Below are positions 62,877 to 64,000 of a stretch of 64,000 bases of DNA, piece after piece. The stretch's first letter is position 1. The number at the start of each line of letters is the position of its first letter. Below the pieces are notes generated by a model, which was not told where the DNA came from, did no database searches, and worked only from the letters and a program-made list of their open reading frames with translations. The stretch is from positions 186,001-250,000 of the forward strand of contig NZ_PDZC01000002.1 of assembly GCF_002743375.1 (NCBI RefSeq), in the 5' to 3' direction. The position numbers and the translations under genes were made by a program. Source of the stretch: Sporosarcina sp. P34 (lineage in GTDB: Bacteria; Bacillota; Bacilli; Bacillales_A; Planococcaceae).

Positions 62877-63062
62877 TCACAGACCTGTATACCATTTCAT
62901 TACTCCGGAGATACCTAGATCTACTACGAAGAAATAGATAGCCATGAATATGACCGTTGAAATAACAACTACAGTATACTTTGTTAATTCTTTACGTTTC
63001 GGCCAGCTGACTTTCCGCATTTCCGAAACGACTTTTTTCAAAAAATCGGTAATCTTGCCCAT
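62877..63062 (-). CDS. secE: Preprotein translocase subunit SecE
   Basis: A 61-residue single-span SecE: a cytosolic amphipathic helix with the conserved MRKVSWPKRKELTKYT, then one membrane helix (VVVISTVIFMAIYFFVVDLG). ATG 63062 gives the normal short Firmicutes form; an in-frame ATG at 63122 would overlap rpmG. Confidence 0.97.
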   Translation of the reverse strand: MGKITDFLKKVVSEMRKVSWPKRKELTKYTVVVISTVIFMAIYFFVVDLGISGVMKWYTGL

Positions 63063-63118
63063 TCTTCTCCAACCCTTCCGAATGACATAGTGTTCCGACG
63101 CGAACTCTATGTAACTGG

Positions 63119-63268
63119 TCAAATGGTTTGCTTATGCAATGTATGTGCATTGCAATGACTGCAAAACTTCTTTATATTCATTCTTCCCTCACAGCTGTTG
63201 TTGCCAGCGGGCAAAGAATAGTTTCGCGAACCACATATCTCACAGCTTAAAGTTATTTTTTTCGACAT
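63119..63268 (-). CDS. rpmG: 50S ribosomal protein L33 (zinc-binding type)
   Basis: A 49-residue protein beginning MSKKITLSCEICGSRNYSL. The zinc-ribbon cysteines are at 9, 12, 36 and 39 (SCEICG and FCSHCN), so it is the zinc-containing paralogue type. AGGTGA precedes ATG 63268. The order sigH-rpmG-secE-nusG is conserved in Bacilli. Its central region (PAGNNSCEGRMNIKK) includes an extra cysteine at 26. Confidence 0.93.
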   Translation of the reverse strand: MSKKITLSCEICGSRNYSLPAGNNSCEGRMNIKKFCSHCNAHTLHKQTI

Positions 63269-63349
63269 TTCAATTCACCTAATTCAAGACAATAGTCTCG
63301 CTAAAGAGTATCATTTAACTAACGATATGTCAATTTACTATTGATATAT

Positions 63350-63988
63350 TTAGCGTACCAGATCCATTGCCATCGAGTTTTCTAGTTTACGCTTAATCCG
63401 TTGCAAAGCATTATCTATTGATTTTACTTGACGATTAAGCACTTCGGAAATTTCCCGATAGGATTGACCTTCTAAGTACAATGTTAATACTTCTTTTTCC
63501 AATCCACTCAACACTTTGTTCATCTCTTTTTCCATGAATACGAAATTTTCTTTATGGATGATTAAATCTTCAGGGTCATCTAACGTAGACCCCGATATGA
63601 TATCCAGCAACGTTCGCTCATGTTCTTCATCATACATCGGCTTGTCCAACGAAACAGATGTATTAAGCGGAATATGTTTTTGACGCGTGGCAGTTTTAAT
63701 AGCTGTAATAATTTGCCGCGTCACACACAATTCAGCGAAGACTTTAAATGAGCTTAATCTATCAGGACGGAAATCACGTATCGCTTTATAAAGTCCAATC
63801 ATTCCTTCTTGCATGATATCTTCACGATCTCCACCAATAATAAAATAGGTTCTCGCTTTCATTCGGACAACCGGTTGAAATTTGGTTATTAAAAACTCTA
63901 ATACATCCGAATTCCCTAAATGGATCAATTCCACCATTTCTTCATCAGATAGTTTAGAATAATCGTTTTTACTCTTCGCATTTTCCAT
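63350..63988 (-). CDS. sigH: RNA polymerase sigma factor SigH (sigma-30)
   Basis: About 212 residues from ATG 63988; the frame is still open at the window edge, so a start slightly upstream cannot be excluded. Region 2 has ARTYFIIGGDREDIMQEGMIGLYKAIRDF and the -10-recognition segment with ITRQIITAI-like VTRQIITAIKTATRQKH. Region 4 has YLEGQSYREISEVLNRQVKSIDNALQRIKRKL, the -35 helix-turn-helix. In B. subtilis SigH drives entry into sporulation and competence, implying a spore-forming lineage. Confidence 0.95.
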   Translation of the reverse strand: MENAKSKNDYSKLSDEEMVELIHLGNSDVLEFLITKFQPVVRMKARTYFIIGGDREDIMQEGMIGLYKAIRDFRPDRLSSFKVFAELCVTRQIITAIKTATRQKHIPLNTSVSLDKPMYDEEHERTLLDIISGSTLDDPEDLIIHKENFVFMEKEMNKVLSGLEKEVLTLYLEGQSYREISEVLNRQVKSIDNALQRIKRKLENSMAMDLVR

Positions 63989-64000
63989 GATCCGCACCAA

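Overview
This window reads like a stretch of chromosome from a Bacillales bacterium, most likely Planococcaceae and possibly Sporosarcina. That placement is inferred from gene order and protein flavour, not from any search. The supporting signs are a Firmicutes-type ribosomal superoperon, an SigH-RpmG-SecE-NusG block, a urease whose large subunit looks Staphylococcus/Bacillus-like, and an anaerobic cobalamin operon in nearly the order known from Bacillus (Priestia) megaterium. Every convincing gene lies on the minus strand, so transcription runs from high to low coordinates.

From the right edge inwards: sigH, rpmG, secE, nusG, rplK, rplA, rplJ, rplL, an RsmC-like methyltransferase, rpoB, rpoC, rpsL, rpsG, fusA and tuf (about 46.8-64.0 kb). 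Next comes the S10-spc-alpha superoperon, rpsJ through rplQ (32.3-46.4 kb), with secY, adk, infA and rpmJ inside it. Then the vitamin-transport ECF module ecfA1-ecfA2-ecfT, followed by truA, rplM and rpsI (27.7-32.0 kb). Several cis-acting RNAs are visible: an L10 leader with attenuator, an L13 leader, an S10-operon leader, a structured element after rplQ that resembles the L17 downstream element, and hairpins before rpsL, before rpoB and between rpoB and rpoC.

At about 27.3 kb a cobalamin riboswitch with a downstream terminator precedes a long, tightly overlapped operon: cbiH60, cbiJ, cbiC, cbiD, cbiET, cbiL, cbiF, cbiG, cbiA, sirC, cobA, a nitroreductase (the position of cbiY), btuR and cbiP. 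After cbiP come an unassigned SAM methyltransferase, the wreckage of a BtuC/BtuF-type transporter, cbiX, and an intact btuC-btuD plus two tandem substrate-binding proteins. Together these make adenosyl-cobyrate from uroporphyrinogen III by the early-cobalt (anaerobic) route and import corrinoids. The genes for aminopropanol attachment, nucleotide-loop assembly and lower-ligand activation are not in the window.

A 1-kb non-coding stretch (5.7-6.7 kb) holds a frameshifted C-terminal scrap of a heavy-metal P-type ATPase. Below it lies a complete urease operon, ureABCEFGD (0.67-5.67 kb), ended by a terminator. A partial gene starts at the extreme left edge.

No rRNA, tRNA, CRISPR array, intact insertion sequence or prophage was seen. 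I found no clearly novel system. The points most worth a second look are the altered urease flap residues, the decayed transporter beside its intact paralogue, the unassigned methyltransferase in the B12 operon, and the unassigned RNA hairpins around rpoB, rpoC and rpsL.
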